51,110 nucleotides of DNA from Paulinella micropora (lineage: Eukaryota; Cercozoa; Imbricatea; Euglyphida): NCBI GenBank assembly GCA_009731375.1, contig BJOX01000001.1, forward strand, positions 313,123 to 364,232, read 5' to 3'. The translations under genes were made by a program, and so were the position numbers. This document shows, piece by piece, positions 1 to 25,494 of this stretch; the first letter of the stretch is position 1; every line of letters begins with the position of its first letter. Under the pieces are notes generated by a model. It did not search any database, was not told the DNA's origin, and was given only the letters and a program-made list of their open reading frames with translations.

Positions 1-8
1 TACCCGGC

Positions 9-50
<42 letters not shown>

Positions 51-82
51 CCCACCTACATCCTACCTATCTACCTATCCAG
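1..82. repeat. CT and CTAC microsatellites
   Basis: (CT)n at about 13-48, then CTAC/CTAT units running into the acceptor of the first candidate exon. Confidence 0.8.
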
Positions 83-15251
<15,169 letters not shown>

Positions 15252-15429
15252 TGCTACTGAGCCTCTGGTATGTATGTTTGTACATACGTACGTACGTACG
15301 TACGTATGTATGTATGTATGTATGTATGTATGTATGTATGTATGTGTATATGTATGTATATATGTATGTATGTATGTATGTATGTAATATATGTATGTAT
15401 GTACGTACGTATGTATGTACGTATCTATG

Positions 15430-15460
<31 letters not shown>

Positions 15461-15570
15461 TATATGTATGTATGTACGTACGTATGTATGTATGTATGTA
15501 TGTATGTATGTATGTATGTAGGTATGTAGGTATGTAGGTATGTATGTATGCATGTATGCATGTATATATG

Positions 15571-15604
<34 letters not shown>

Positions 15605-15879
15605 TGTATGCATGATGTATGAATGTATATATGTGTGTATGTATGTATGCATATGTATGTATGTATGTATGTAAGTATGTATGTATGTATGTATTTATCT
15701 ATGTACGTATGTATGTATGTACGACGTACTATCTATGTATGTATGTATGTATGTATGTATGTATGCATATAGTCAGTGTATGTGATCATGCATGTATGTA
15801 TGTATGTATGTATGTATGTATGTATGTATGTGTGTACGCACACATGCATGCATGCACACATGCATGCATGTATGTATTA

Positions 15880-15910
<31 letters not shown>

Positions 15911-15970
15911 TGTATGTATATATGTGTGTATGTATGTATGCCACGGTATGTATGTATGTGTGTATGTATA
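15252..15970. repeat. TGTA microsatellite, 3' of the host gene
   Basis: About 700 bp of TGTA with TGCA, CGTA and TATA variants, downstream of the stop codon. Both strands show long Tyr/Val/Cys/Met or His/Thr/Ile readings that are repeat artefacts. Confidence 0.85.
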
Positions 15971-16870
15971 TTTTTTCCACCGTTTCCCTTCCCCCCATTT
16001 CTTCTCACCTTTTTTCTCTAGGCTGCCTTATATTTCCTTTTCATCTTCAAGTCATTTCTTCATTTTTGTTTCATTCCTTCTTTCTGACTGTGCGTCACTG
16101 TGATCCTTGCATCATTTCCGGCCCGTCTAACTCTCAGTTCAACTTGTGACGCTTCCCACTCAGTTATCCCAACTAGTTTTTTACACAAACACTGTTTTAA
16201 TAAAATATTTGATTTGCCACTCAGAGTCGTAGAGCCTGAGTTGCAAATACTCAGGATTCTCTTATTAAAAGTTAATGAGTGAAAAAATGTTATTAATACT
16301 ATTCTACTTCGAAGTAGTAAAAAATTCAGAACTGATGTATTATTATTTATTAATAATATGTACTACATTATATTATATTATATTATACCGGCCGCGATAT
16401 TAAATCAAACAGGCGATGTCGGCCGGCCCGCACAATACATAGTGGCATTGAGTCTCGTCCGGCTTGTGACGTTACTTGACACTTATGTTTGGTTTGCCCC
16501 TCTACCGTTGAGTGACGATCTAAAGAAATAAAGTTTCAGATATGGGAAAAGAGGCTATAGTTAACATTTTCTAACTTGAAAAGCTAACCGGTAAAGGGAA
16601 ATTAATTGATTTGTTAACTGCAGTTGAAAACGTAACAACTACAAGTTATGACAGTTGATAAATAAATAGAAAAATGAAGTACTATCACGGAACTAAAAAT
16701 AGAAGTGTAAACTCAGTAAAGTAGTTTGAAAAACTTGAAGAAAGTTTAACACAATATTAATGTTTCGGTCTGGTACGGTATTCATTCCGATAGCTCACTC
16801 CTGAGAGTGGCAAGTATTAATGAGACCGTTCCTACTCAGCGAATAGTTCGTGGTCAATATTGCGTAACCG
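15971..16870. other. AT-rich intergenic DNA, no gene seen
   Basis: Pyrimidine-rich start ending CTCTAG (16,020), then AT-rich unique sequence. An AATAAAATATTT at about 16,198 could be a polyadenylation signal. A short palindrome (CTACTTCGAAGTAG) lies near 16,304. No credible coding frame. Confidence 0.5.
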
Positions 16871-17163
16871 CATTGGGATAGTTAATTAGATCCTAGTCCA
16901 ATACAGCATAACAACCATATAATCACGGTAGCTTCACTCTCCTATTTACTTAATATTTAGTAATTATTCCTGTATTACCATGTTTTCTGGTACTGGTGGC
17001 GAATTGCCTTTATTTTCATGTATTACCAATTTGGTTAGGTTGGTTTCCTTTTCGGTTCTTTTGAATCTCAGTTCGGACTCAGTAAATAGCCTGAGACAAC
17101 TGGGATCCCGGAGCCTCCGGTTAACAGGCTAGTTTCCCCACCCGGACCTTCATTTTTCCCAAC
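16871..17163 (+). repeat. Left LTR
   Basis: Begins near ATTGGGATAGTTAATTAG and ends CATTTTTCCCAAC. Aligns over its length with 45,312-45,891 apart from the MITE insertion and scattered differences. The TTGGGA...TCCCAA ends are inverted, as in copia-type LTRs, though the canonical TG...CA is not intact. Confidence 0.6.
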
Positions 17164-17178
17164 TGGTTATGAGCCTTG
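17164..17178 (+). promoter_or_regulatory. Putative half-tRNA-Met primer-binding site
   Basis: TGGTTATGAGCCTTG abuts the left LTR. GGTTATGAGCC is complementary to a Met-tRNA anticodon arm (GGCTCATAACC), the arrangement known from copia and Ty5, where a tRNA half primes reverse transcription. Confidence 0.45.
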
Positions 17179-17717
17179 TTAGTGCGTCCCCTGCGAGGAG
17201 CCTAACGGAAGGAGGAGGTAGGGAAATGAGAAGGAGTCTGCAGTGGCACGGTGACGTGGCTTCGAAAGTCCGAGCTGGCGTCTGCCAGAAGGGCCACTGC
17301 ACATTGGTCTGTGTCTCTGCCAAAGAGACACAGCAGAAGGCAAATTGGCAGCAAGACCTGTTTGGTTGCTGCGGAGTTTGTGTTCTGTTTTGTTTTGGCA
17401 GAGCTGGAAGGAAAATCCGAAGGTCTGGCTTTGAGTGGCGTGAGTCTTCGGTTGGAGCTGTTTTTGCCTCGTCTTTGTCCTCCCGGCGTTTTCTGTCACT
17501 CGTGGTGGTCGATCATGCGTAGTAAGATTCTAGAAGACCTTTTCTAAAAGTGGCAGACTGTTTTGGTATGTCGGTACATATGAGACTTGATTGGAAGAAC
17601 AGGAACAGGACAAGACACAAACAGGACAATTGCCTGCACTGTGCTGTAGTGTACAGTAGCAGTTAGTGGAAGACCTTCTTGGGTCAAATCAGTACGCGGC
17701 AAGGCACGTGGTTAGAC
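17179..17717. other. Retrotransposon internal DNA left of the PLV
   Basis: Unique sequence with overlapping short open frames in three frames, none resembling Gag. Ends in the PLV target-site copy TTAGAC (17,712-17,717). Confidence 0.45.
17712..17717. other. Target-site duplication, left copy (TTAGAC)
   Basis: Identical to the six bases directly after the right inverted repeat (40,442-40,447). Confidence 0.85.
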
Positions 17718-18032
17718 ACTACTATAGGTATTACTATAACACAGTTATCTTTTAATATAAAATAAGGCTATTTTTATATAAATTCGTCTTACTATTAATT
17801 TCAATAAAAATATACATAATTTTATCCAAATTCAATACAAGCATTCTTAATCAATAAATAGTCCATATATGAATTTCTCTCAAACTCTAAAAAAAAGATA
17901 ACTCATCTATCTTTTGCCAAATCAACACGAAGAGACATCAAAACCCGTCTCTTAGTTTTTACTGCTGTGCTAGACTTAGTTATCTTTTTTTGAAAAAATG
18001 AAAGTCCTCTCCTGTTGCGAGTTTGATTAATT
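17718..18032 (+). repeat. Left terminal inverted repeat
   Basis: Begins ACTACTATAGG. The reverse complement of 40,127-40,441 matches over 315 bp with only a few differences. It contains three GTTATC/GATAAC motifs (17,744, 17,897, 17,979), the last two in AT-rich runs. No coding frame. Confidence 0.92.
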
Positions 18033-18073
18033 TCCATTTAAATATAATAAAAAATATATTATATATAATATAA

Positions 18074-18289
18074 ATGGGTAGACATCCAACATATACTGCG
18101 GAGGAGGCAAGGGCAAAACACGCTGAACGTATGAGAGAGTATCAAAGAAGAAATAAAGAGAAAGCACTTATGAGAGCAAAAGAATATTATCAAAAAAACA
18201 AGGCAGACATACTGAGAAAATCAAAAGAGAAAAGAGAAAAAACCAAGGCTGACCTTATTAGACTCCAGAATATTGTCGGTGAAAATTGA
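18074..18289 (+). CDS. Small basic helical protein, function unknown
   Basis: 71 residues starting MGRHPTYTAEEARAKHAERM, rich in Lys, Arg and Glu and probably one long helix. It contains the spaced pattern YQRRNKEKA...YYQKNKADI, which closely resembles the middle section of the GIY-YIG protein encoded at 31,180-31,839 (YREQNKGKI, YRETNKEKI). It is first inside the left inverted repeat, preceded by a TATATTATATATAATATAA start-proximal motif. It could be a stand-alone remnant of a nuclease's linker region or a small DNA-binding protein; I do not recognise a family. Confidence 0.6.
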   Translation: MGRHPTYTAEEARAKHAERMREYQRRNKEKALMRAKEYYQKNKADILRKSKEKREKTKADLIRLQNIVGEN

Positions 18290-18405
18290 GACCTGAAAAA
18301 AAATTGAATTTCATATTAAAGATAAGATAATATTTTATATATATATATATTTTTTTATATATAAAATAAAAATATTTTTTGGAAAAAATATATTCCAATA
18401 AATAT

Positions 18406-21400
18406 ATGGCGAACACCATCGACTATGGCGGACACACATGGAACTTGGACAAGTTGGCGGAAGCAAAAATAACATATCAGATAAGGCAAAACAAGTTATA
18501 TGTTAAAAAGCCGAACGGAACTAGGTTTTATGACATAACAACGACAAGGGGAGCACTATCTGACCCTGAAAGGTTTTATTCTGAACCTGAGCGAAAACAA
18601 AGGGAAAGAAAATATGTTGAACCACAAGTAATTGAGTTCAATGGTTATAAACTAATAAGGATTGACACTGAACACAAACTACCTGTGGGGCAATCGGTAT
18701 ATACTATTAAATTAAGTAAATCAATGTCTAAAAAAGTGAAAAAGTTTCCATTAGAGGGTATTATTGGTATGATAGGATCCATAATTGAAGACTTTAAAAC
18801 ACTTTACAAAGACAATGACTTAATACAAATACGTATTAGTGCTATTCCTTCAACTTGGAATGTACAAAACCAAAAATTAATAAAAGTAAAAGATTTCAAT
18901 TTAGAAGATATACTGACTAGATTAGAATCTATACTGCAATCAAACGACGAAAACTATATGGACGAAGAAGGTGCAACTATGGAATTGATTGATTTCAATT
19001 TTGTGGGTGTGAGAATGCCTGAAGGAGGAGCAAGATTGAAAGCAATAACTGAAACAGACTTGTATAAAAAGAAAGGTATAATAACAATAAGAAATGAAGA
19101 CAACATATGTTTGGCAAGGGCAATAGTTGTAGCAAAAGCAAAGATAGAAAAGCATCCAAAGTATTCACAAATCAAGGACGGACGCAGAATTCAAGATGAA
19201 CTAGCAAACAAACTGCACGAGGAGGCTGGTGTCATGAAAGATTTGTGCGGGCTTTCTGAAATGAGTGAGTTTGCTAAGCACATTGACTACAACATTGTCA
19301 TTGTTGAATATCCAGACAAAATAGTTTATAAGACTGAGATGAAGGACAAAAGGAACATATACATACTAAAAACCATGAACCATTACGACACCATAACAAG
19401 TATGAAAGCATTCTTATCAAAGCAAAACTTCTGCGAGAAATGTATGAAGGGATACGAACATAATCACGCATGTGAATTCAAATGTAATATATGTCAAACT
19501 GAAGGATGTAAAGGATATGACAATATTTCAAAATGGAAAATGTGCAATGAGTGTAATAGAAAGTTTCCGAATGATGAATGTTTCAATAATCATAAACAAA
19601 ATAAGTTATGCGACACAAAGAAAAAATGTATCACTTGTGCTAAGACTTACAAAGGAGAACACAAATGTGGATATGAAAAATGTAGGAACTGCAAAGAACT
19701 ACAACCTCTATCACACCAATGTGAGTTAAAGAAAAAAGTGATACATGAACCATCAACCAAATATGTATTCTTTGATTTTGAAGCAAATCAAGAGACAGGA
19801 ACACATATTATCAATCATTCTGAAAGTCAATATTTCGACGACAGCACACCAATCATACATAAAAACATTGAACAATTCTGTGAGTGGTCATTGGGTGTAA
19901 AACATAAGGGTTATACATTCATAGCACATAATGCACGGGGATATGATTGTCAATTTGTATTGAAATGGTTGATTGAAAAAGGAATAACTCCATTTGTGAT
20001 ATATGAAGGTGGTAAAATAATGATGATGTCTATTGGTAATGGGAAAGAACAGATTAGATTTATAGATAGTTTATCATTTCTAACTATGCCTCTATCTGAC
20101 TTTCCTGACACATTTGGACTTACTGAATTGAAAAAAGGATACTTTCCTCACTTCTTTAATAAAACAGACAATCAAACATACATAGGCAAAATACCAGACA
20201 TGGACGATTACGGATATAACTCATTCTCAAAGAATAAAAGAGATGATTTCATAAAATGGTATGGGGAGCAAAAAGACAAAGTATTTGATTTCAATAAAGA
20301 AATGATTGAATATTGTCATAGTGATGTAGATATACTAAGACGGGGGTGTATTGAGTTTAGGGAACAATTTATGGAGTTCGGAATTGATCCATTTCAATAC
20401 ACAACTATTGCCTCTACATGTATGGCACTATTCAAAGCAAACTACATGCCTGAGGACAGCATAGCAGTTATACCGACAAACAGAACAGACAAAGCAAAAA
20501 CAAGTCGTATGTGTGTGGAGTGGTTAGCATACAGAGAAAAAAAGGACAATGCTAAAATTCAACATGGTCTAAATGGTAAAGAAAAAATACTAAACTTACC
20601 CAAAGGTGTGAAAGCCTACTTAGACGGATATGACGAAAAGACAAAAACGGCATATGAGTTCCATGGTTGTTATTGGCATGGGTGTCCTGAGTGTTTCAAT
20701 GGAAATGAACTAAACAGAGAAAGGTCTGTGAATAAAACATTTGGACAACTATACAAAGAAACTAAACTACGCGAAACTTTAATCAAGCAACATCCGGAAG
20801 TTAGTCAATTAATAACAATATGGGGGTGTCAATGGAACAGGATACGAACAAAGGAAGAATTCAAAGGAGAAATAGAAGAGACATTAATTGAGCAAGAAGC
20901 AATCAATCCACGACATGCTATGTTTGGTGGAAGGACGAATGCTCTATCTCTATACTGGAAATCTATGAGTGAATATCAGTATGCAAAGTATATAGATGTG
21001 TGCTCTCTCTATCCGACTGTCATGTACTATGACCCCTATCCTGTGAAACATCACCAAACAATAAGAGGAAAAGAGGCATATGATATGTTGAATAATAAAA
21101 CAGCATTTGGTGTAGCAAAAATAAAAATACTTCCGCCTAGAGGACTAATTCATCCTGTTCTACCATGTCAAGATAGAGGAAAGATGATGTATTATCTATG
21201 TAATAAATGTGGAAAGGAAGGATTACAAGACAAATGCCGACACACAGACGAAGAGAGAACACTTACAGGCACATGGGCAACACCACTTATTTACAAAGCA
21301 ATCCGAAAAGGCTACAGACTTATTAAAACTTATGAATTATGGCATTGGAATGAACAGACAACAGAACTATTCAAAGAATACATTAAGACCTTTCTAAGAG

Positions 21401-22397
21401 TGAAACAGGAATCAAGTGGCTATCCATCAAATGTCATTACAGAAGAAGACAAAGACAATTACATTAAGGACTATGAAGAAAAAATGAAAATCAAATTGGA
21501 CAAAAGCAAGATTGAAAAGAATGANNNNNNNNNNGAAAGAATGAAGGAAGAAGGGCAGTAGCGAAACTCTGTCTTAACTCACTATGGGGAAAATTTGGAC
21601 AACAAAACAACAAGACACAAACAAAAATCATAAGGAGTGAAGCCGAACTATTCAAAATACTAAATGACAAGAAGATAAATGAAGTATCTATCAATATGAT
21701 AAACAAAGAATGCCTAGAACTATCTTACAACCTACACCCTGAAAAAGTATCTGACCCCTACAATACAAATATCTGTGTAGCACTATTTACAACAGCACAT
21801 GCGCAAATGAGATTGTATGATATGATGGACAGATTAGGTAATAGAGTGTTATATCACGACACAGACAGCGTAATTTATTCCGTAGATGAGAAAGAAGGAC
21901 AGACAACAATACCGACTGGTGATTTATTGGGACAATGGACAGACGAATTGATAGACAAAAAGACGAAGGTAAGCAGAAAGATAACCACATTTATTGGAGC
22001 AGGACCTAAATCATACGGCTACATACTAAATGATGGAACAACCAAAATGAAATTAAAAGGATTTTCAATGAATTACGAGACTTGTAAAAAATTGAACTTG
22101 GTTAATATGTTTAGTATCATAAGCAATGGATTGAAAGTACAAGACACTGAACTATCTAAAAAGGCATACGAAGAATTAGAAGACCTACTAGAAACAAAAG
22201 GAGAAAAGTGTATAGCAAAGAATGTAGCAGAGGCTGGAAATGTAATCATACACACCAACAGCAAAATAACAAGAAACAAAAAGACAAAAACAATTACGTC
22301 AGAGCATTTACAAAAGATATTTTCATTTACTTACACTAAAAGAGTAATTCAACCTCTAAAAGAAAACCAGATCACGACATTACCATACGGATACTAA
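18406..22397 (+). CDS. polB: Protein-primed family B DNA polymerase (pPolB)
   Basis: About 1,320 residues from the ATG at 18,406 (the frame is open upstream only through a TTG). Replicates the linear element by protein priming. N-terminal half with a D-x-x-C block (NEDNICLARA), a Cys/His-rich region at about residues 343-439 likely to bind zinc, then 3'-5' exonuclease motifs: ExoI FFDFE (D457/E459), ExoII HNARGYD (about 508-514), ExoIII YCHSD (636-640). An insertion with LDGYD...YEFHGCYWHGCPEC (about 735-760) typical of Polinton polymerases follows. Palm motifs: DVCSLYP (864-870), then, after the gap, LNSLWGKFG, and YHDTDS near 21,852; KSYGY after it. Ten Ns at 21,525-21,534 put the two parts in different frames, but the bases either side of the gap repeat one another, so the shift is probably an assembly artefact and the gene intact. 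Confidence 0.92.
21525..21534. other. Assembly gap inside the polymerase gene
   Basis: Ten Ns. GAAAAGAATGA before and GAAAGAATGA after the gap are nearly the same, which suggests overlapping contig ends rather than missing sequence. Confidence 0.7.
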
Positions 22398-22610
22398 GCA
22401 AAAAAAAAAGAAAAAAAAGGAATTTACAAAAAAAAAAAAAAAAAAAAAGGATGGAAGGAATGGCTCAAGAGTTGAACCGCCGACAATGACAAACAACACC
22501 ACCAACTTACTAATTACACCACCCATCACCATGCCACGAGAAGGAAGAAAAATAAATTTTTTGTGTAGTGCTTGCTTCGGTTGCGTTTTTTTCTCCTCAG
22601 TCAAAGCGCA
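22398..22610. other. A-rich intergenic segment
   Basis: Runs of A up to about 20 follow the polymerase stop, then unique sequence with TTTTTTCTCCTCAG just before the next start. A GGTTCAACTC on the minus strand resembles a tRNA B-box, but no cloverleaf can be drawn. Confidence 0.5.
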
Positions 22611-23198
22611 ATGTTATCACATGGTTTTTTTGCGCAAAGTGATCTGAGAACCAAAGAATTCTTGGATCCCCGAGCACTTTTCTGTCTCGCAGTTCTTCTT
22701 GAAGAGATGAGCAACTTTGTTGATGATGAAGCCAAAGAGGATAATGAAATTTCTAGCGAAAGTGAGTTTGAAATAGAAAGAGAAGAAAATAATTGGATTG
22801 ATTATTATTCTGACAAGACAAATAAGACAACAAAAAAGGACAAAATATTTTTGGAAACTAAGAAAAAAAACTTGTCCAAAAAAATAAGATTATTGAAACA
22901 AGAACTTTGCGATGTTGAATCAAGACTGGAAGCAGTTTATGAGAGAGATGAGGAACTAAAACAAGACAAAAGACGAATTGAAGAGGAGAGAAAAGTTAAG
23001 AGACAGAGACTTAGAAAGGAAAAAGAGACTAATAAAGAAATAGCATTTTTGGAAAAGTGGTTAGAAAAAAATAAATTTCCAATGTCTCGCCAAGAGGAAA
23101 ATTTTGCACGTAATTTAATTGAAAAAGGTGATACATTTGATGAAGTGATAGTTAAATATAAATTGTATGTTAATGAATTGAGAGCCCGAGTGGAGTAA
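22611..23198 (+). CDS. Coiled-coil accessory protein, module copy A
   Basis: 195 residues from ATG 22,611; a second in-frame ATG at 22,707 (MSNFVDDEAKEDNEISSESE) may be the true start, since the acidic part begins there. An acidic head, then a long charged coiled coil (about residues 85-165 with RRIEEERKVKRQRLRKEKE), then a conserved tail FLEKWLEKNKFPMSRQEENF. Family unknown. It is the first gene of a tandemly duplicated module; the second copy (24,321-24,758) lacks the 5' end and is frameshifted, so this is the only complete version. Unlike the structural genes it lacks an AT-rich start-proximal motif. Confidence 0.6.
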   Translation: MLSHGFFAQSDLRTKEFLDPRALFCLAVLLEEMSNFVDDEAKEDNEISSESEFEIEREENNWIDYYSDKTNKTTKKDKIFLETKKKNLSKKIRLLKQELCDVESRLEAVYERDEELKQDKRRIEEERKVKRQRLRKEKETNKEIAFLEKWLEKNKFPMSRQEENFARNLIEKGDTFDEVIVKYKLYVNELRARVE

Positions 23199-23390
23199 AA
23201 AAATAGTTGTGTGATCTGTGCTGTCTGCCTACCTGCCCACTTATCATCAATGAACATGACACACATTTCACAACAACATAAAAAGCACACTTATTACTAG
23301 GCAACAAAATTATTTATTTACGAAAAAAAAACGGCTTCAAGGCACTGCCCACACATGTTTTTTTGTGCTTTTTGGTGTGTGGCAGGCACC

Positions 23391-23825
23391 ATGCCTCCTA
23401 AGAAGAAGCCAACCGCAGAGCCAACCGCAGAGCCAACCGCAGAGCCAACCCCTGAGCCTACCACTCCAGACGAGAAACGTCCACTCCATGAAGACGAAGA
23501 GGAGGATGTTTCGAGTGCTCTTAGTGCGATACAACTATACGAAGCCCAAGTGCTGTCTCCACTAAAGTACCGCGAAGAAAGTAAGTGCTTCGTAGAGTTC
23601 GTTGCTGATAACAAGAAACCAGATATTGTTTTCTCTAAGCCGGGGAATAACAGAGTCGAGGCGAAATTCATGAAGAGTCCCGGAGAGGCTAAAGTTTATT
23701 TTGTCACAATCGATTCAAAGAATGTTATCAGAGTGTTTCATTCTTGGCCTGCGGTGAAGGGGTACTACATACACACAAAGGTCCCTGTGTATTCCAAGTT
23801 TGCGGACTATCACCCAAAGAAATAA
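23391..23825 (+). CDS. Variable cargo protein, copy A (MPPKKK...)
   Basis: 144 residues from ATG 23,391; an upstream in-frame ATG at 23,355 is less likely because MPPKKK is shared with copy B. After the basic start it has a PTAE repeat (AEPTAEPTAEPTPEP), an acidic patch, and a C-terminal domain with VIRVFHSWPAVKGYYIHTKV and KFADYHPKK. No family recognised. Its about 190-bp leader is almost identical to that of copy B, while the coding parts differ widely apart from the start and the VIRVF-SW--KGYYIH-K-P core. That contrast suggests diversifying selection or replacement of the coding part. Confidence 0.65.
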   Translation: MPPKKKPTAEPTAEPTAEPTPEPTTPDEKRPLHEDEEEDVSSALSAIQLYEAQVLSPLKYREESKCFVEFVADNKKPDIVFSKPGNNRVEAKFMKSPGEAKVYFVTIDSKNVIRVFHSWPAVKGYYIHTKVPVYSKFADYHPKK

Positions 23826-23830
23826 TAATA

Positions 23831-24320
23831 CTACGAATCCATTATTTCTTTTTTCTTCCTTAATCTGGAAGAAGTTCTAATGTTGGCGGAGTCTATCTCC
23901 TCTCTTTTAAGTAAATGCTTTGTTTGCTTTTCTTTAGTTAGTTGCTTTAGTTCTTTATTAATATCTGTCTCTTCCGGATCGTCGGTAGCGTCAGTCTTTA
24001 ATAAATGACGTGGTGGTACAACATCATCATTTGTTAATACAATCCGGTATCCCTTACGGGCTTTGACAGTGTAGATTTGCTTGCTCCATGTCTTTCCTCC
24101 CTTTTCTAAAATGTGTTTCTTGTTCAACTTTCTAACTCTGTCTCCTTCTTTGAAACCAAATAAATATTTATCAACATATCTATGTTGTTGGCTAATAATA
24201 TCATATCCTTTAAACACATCAATTGGCGCCGCCTTAATCGCTGAATATTCTTTCTTGTTATAATAATAAACAATATCTTCAATATAACTTATCCAATCAA
24301 AATTACGATTAAAAGCCCAT
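23831..24320 (-). pseudogene. Truncated integrase 3' copy
   Basis: The minus strand repeats the last about 160 codons of the integrase at 25,495-26,418, with a few substitutions (FKGYDIISQQHR against FKGNDISQQHR, two bases more in a site-specific insertion). It begins inside the integrase core, after the last acidic residue, so it cannot be catalytic. The only ATG-initiated part is 23,831-24,217. Confidence 0.85.
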
Positions 24321-24758
24321 AATTTCTAGCGAAAGTGAGTTAGAAATAGAAAGAGAAGAAAATAATTGGATTGATTATTATTCTGACAAGACAAGTAAGA
24401 CGACAAAAAAGGACAAAATATTTTTGGAAACTAAGAAAAAAAACTTGTCCAAAAAAAAAGATTATTGAAACGAGAACTTAACGATGTCGAATCAAGACTG
24501 GAAGCAGTTAATCAGAGAGATGATGAACTGAAAGAAGACAAAAGACGAATTGAAGAAGAGAGGAAAGTTAAAAGGCAGAGAATTAGAAAGGAAAAAGAGA
24601 CCAAAAAAGAAATAGCATTTTTTGAAAGATGGTTAGAAAAAAATAAATTTCCAATGTCCCGTCAAGAGGAAAATTACGCAAGAAATTTGATTGGTGGTGG
24701 AAAAACATTTGAGGAAGTTATTGTCAAGTATAAATTGTATATTGAAGGAGTAAGGTAG
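24321..24758 (+). pseudogene. Truncated, frameshifted coiled-coil gene copy
   Basis: Copy of 22,748-23,198 that starts inside the gene and has lost one base at an A-run near 24,452-24,460, so frames change before the conserved DVESRLEAV block. From 24,465 a 97-residue reading remains (TTG start), closing with EGVR. Differences from copy A are spread along the length. Confidence 0.75.
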
Positions 24759-24971
24759 GGTTGTGTGATCTGTGCTGTCTGCCTACCTGCCCACTTATCA
24801 TCAATGAACATGACACACATTTCACAACAACATAAAAGCACACTTATTACTAGGCTACAAAAAAAAATTATTTTATTTACGAAATTATTTATTTACGAAA
24901 ACAAAAAAAAAACGGCTTCAAGGCACTGCCCACACATGTTTTTTTGTGCTTTTTGGTGTGGGGCAGGTACA

Positions 24972-25489
24972 ATGCCGCCAAAGAAGAAGTCTCCTTCCAA
25001 ACCGACTGCTGAGGAGACAACTGAGGTTGTTGCCGAGGTTGTTGCTGAGGTTCCTGCCGAAGTTCTTGCCGAAGTTCCAACCACCCCTGACGCCAAGCAT
25101 CCATCTCACGAAGACCCTGTTGCTCAGGCCGAGGTCGAACGTAAAGCAAAAAATGTGAGTCCTTTCGATAAGGTGGGGGGAGCAAAGGTGAAGGAGGATG
25201 AAGCTGTAAAGTATTGGGAAGAGAAAAAAGTTTTGGTCAAGATTGCCAACAAGTACGACGAGCCTGACAAAGTGTTTGAGTATAATGTTCCGGATTGCAA
25301 AGAAGGAGTTTTGATGGCAAGCCCTGGGAAGACACTCATCACGTGGCACTAGGAGACGACGGGGTGATAAGGGTTTTCAAATCTTGGTCGGCTTTGAAGG
25401 GCTACTATATTCACGAGAAGCGTCCGTTCTACACTAAGGCTGCTGAATATCATTCCAATATTTCCTTACCTAATCGCAAAAAGAAATAA
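24972..25489 (+). pseudogene. Variable cargo protein, copy B, frameshifted
   Basis: Starts MPPKKKSPSKPTAEETTEVV with a VVAEV/PAEVLAEVP repeat in place of the PTAE repeat of copy A, then a quite different middle (DKVGGAKVKEDEAVKYWEEK). The first frame stops at 25,352; the conserved VIRVFKSWSALKGYYIHEKR and a tail NRKKK lie in another frame up to 25,489. Compared with copy A, 35 bases stand where 39 are expected at the break (about 25,330-25,365). Broken as written, unless it is a sequencing error. Confidence 0.65.
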
Positions 25490-25494
25490 AAAGA

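Larger units (their letters stand above)
22748..24320. repeat. Tandem duplication, module copy A
   Basis: Holds the 3' two thirds of the coiled-coil gene, the MPPKKK cargo gene and the 3' end of an integrase copy on the other strand. Module B begins at 24,321 with the same AATTTCTAGCGAAAGTGAG. The junction joins integrase codons to the middle of the coiled-coil gene. Confidence 0.85.

Noticed and set aside
17169-17522. 117-residue frame right after the left LTR as a Gag candidate
   Set aside because: Overlapping frames of similar length exist on both strands, no zinc knuckle or capsid-like motif, and it begins inside the primer-binding site.
22445-22560. tRNA-like B-box (GGTTCAACTC, minus strand) after the polymerase
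   Set aside because: No A-box at a suitable distance and the T and acceptor stems do not pair.
24765-24971. N-terminal extension of the copy-B cargo protein (start at 24,765)
   Set aside because: The same leader in copy A is not open in that frame; MPPKKK is the shared start.
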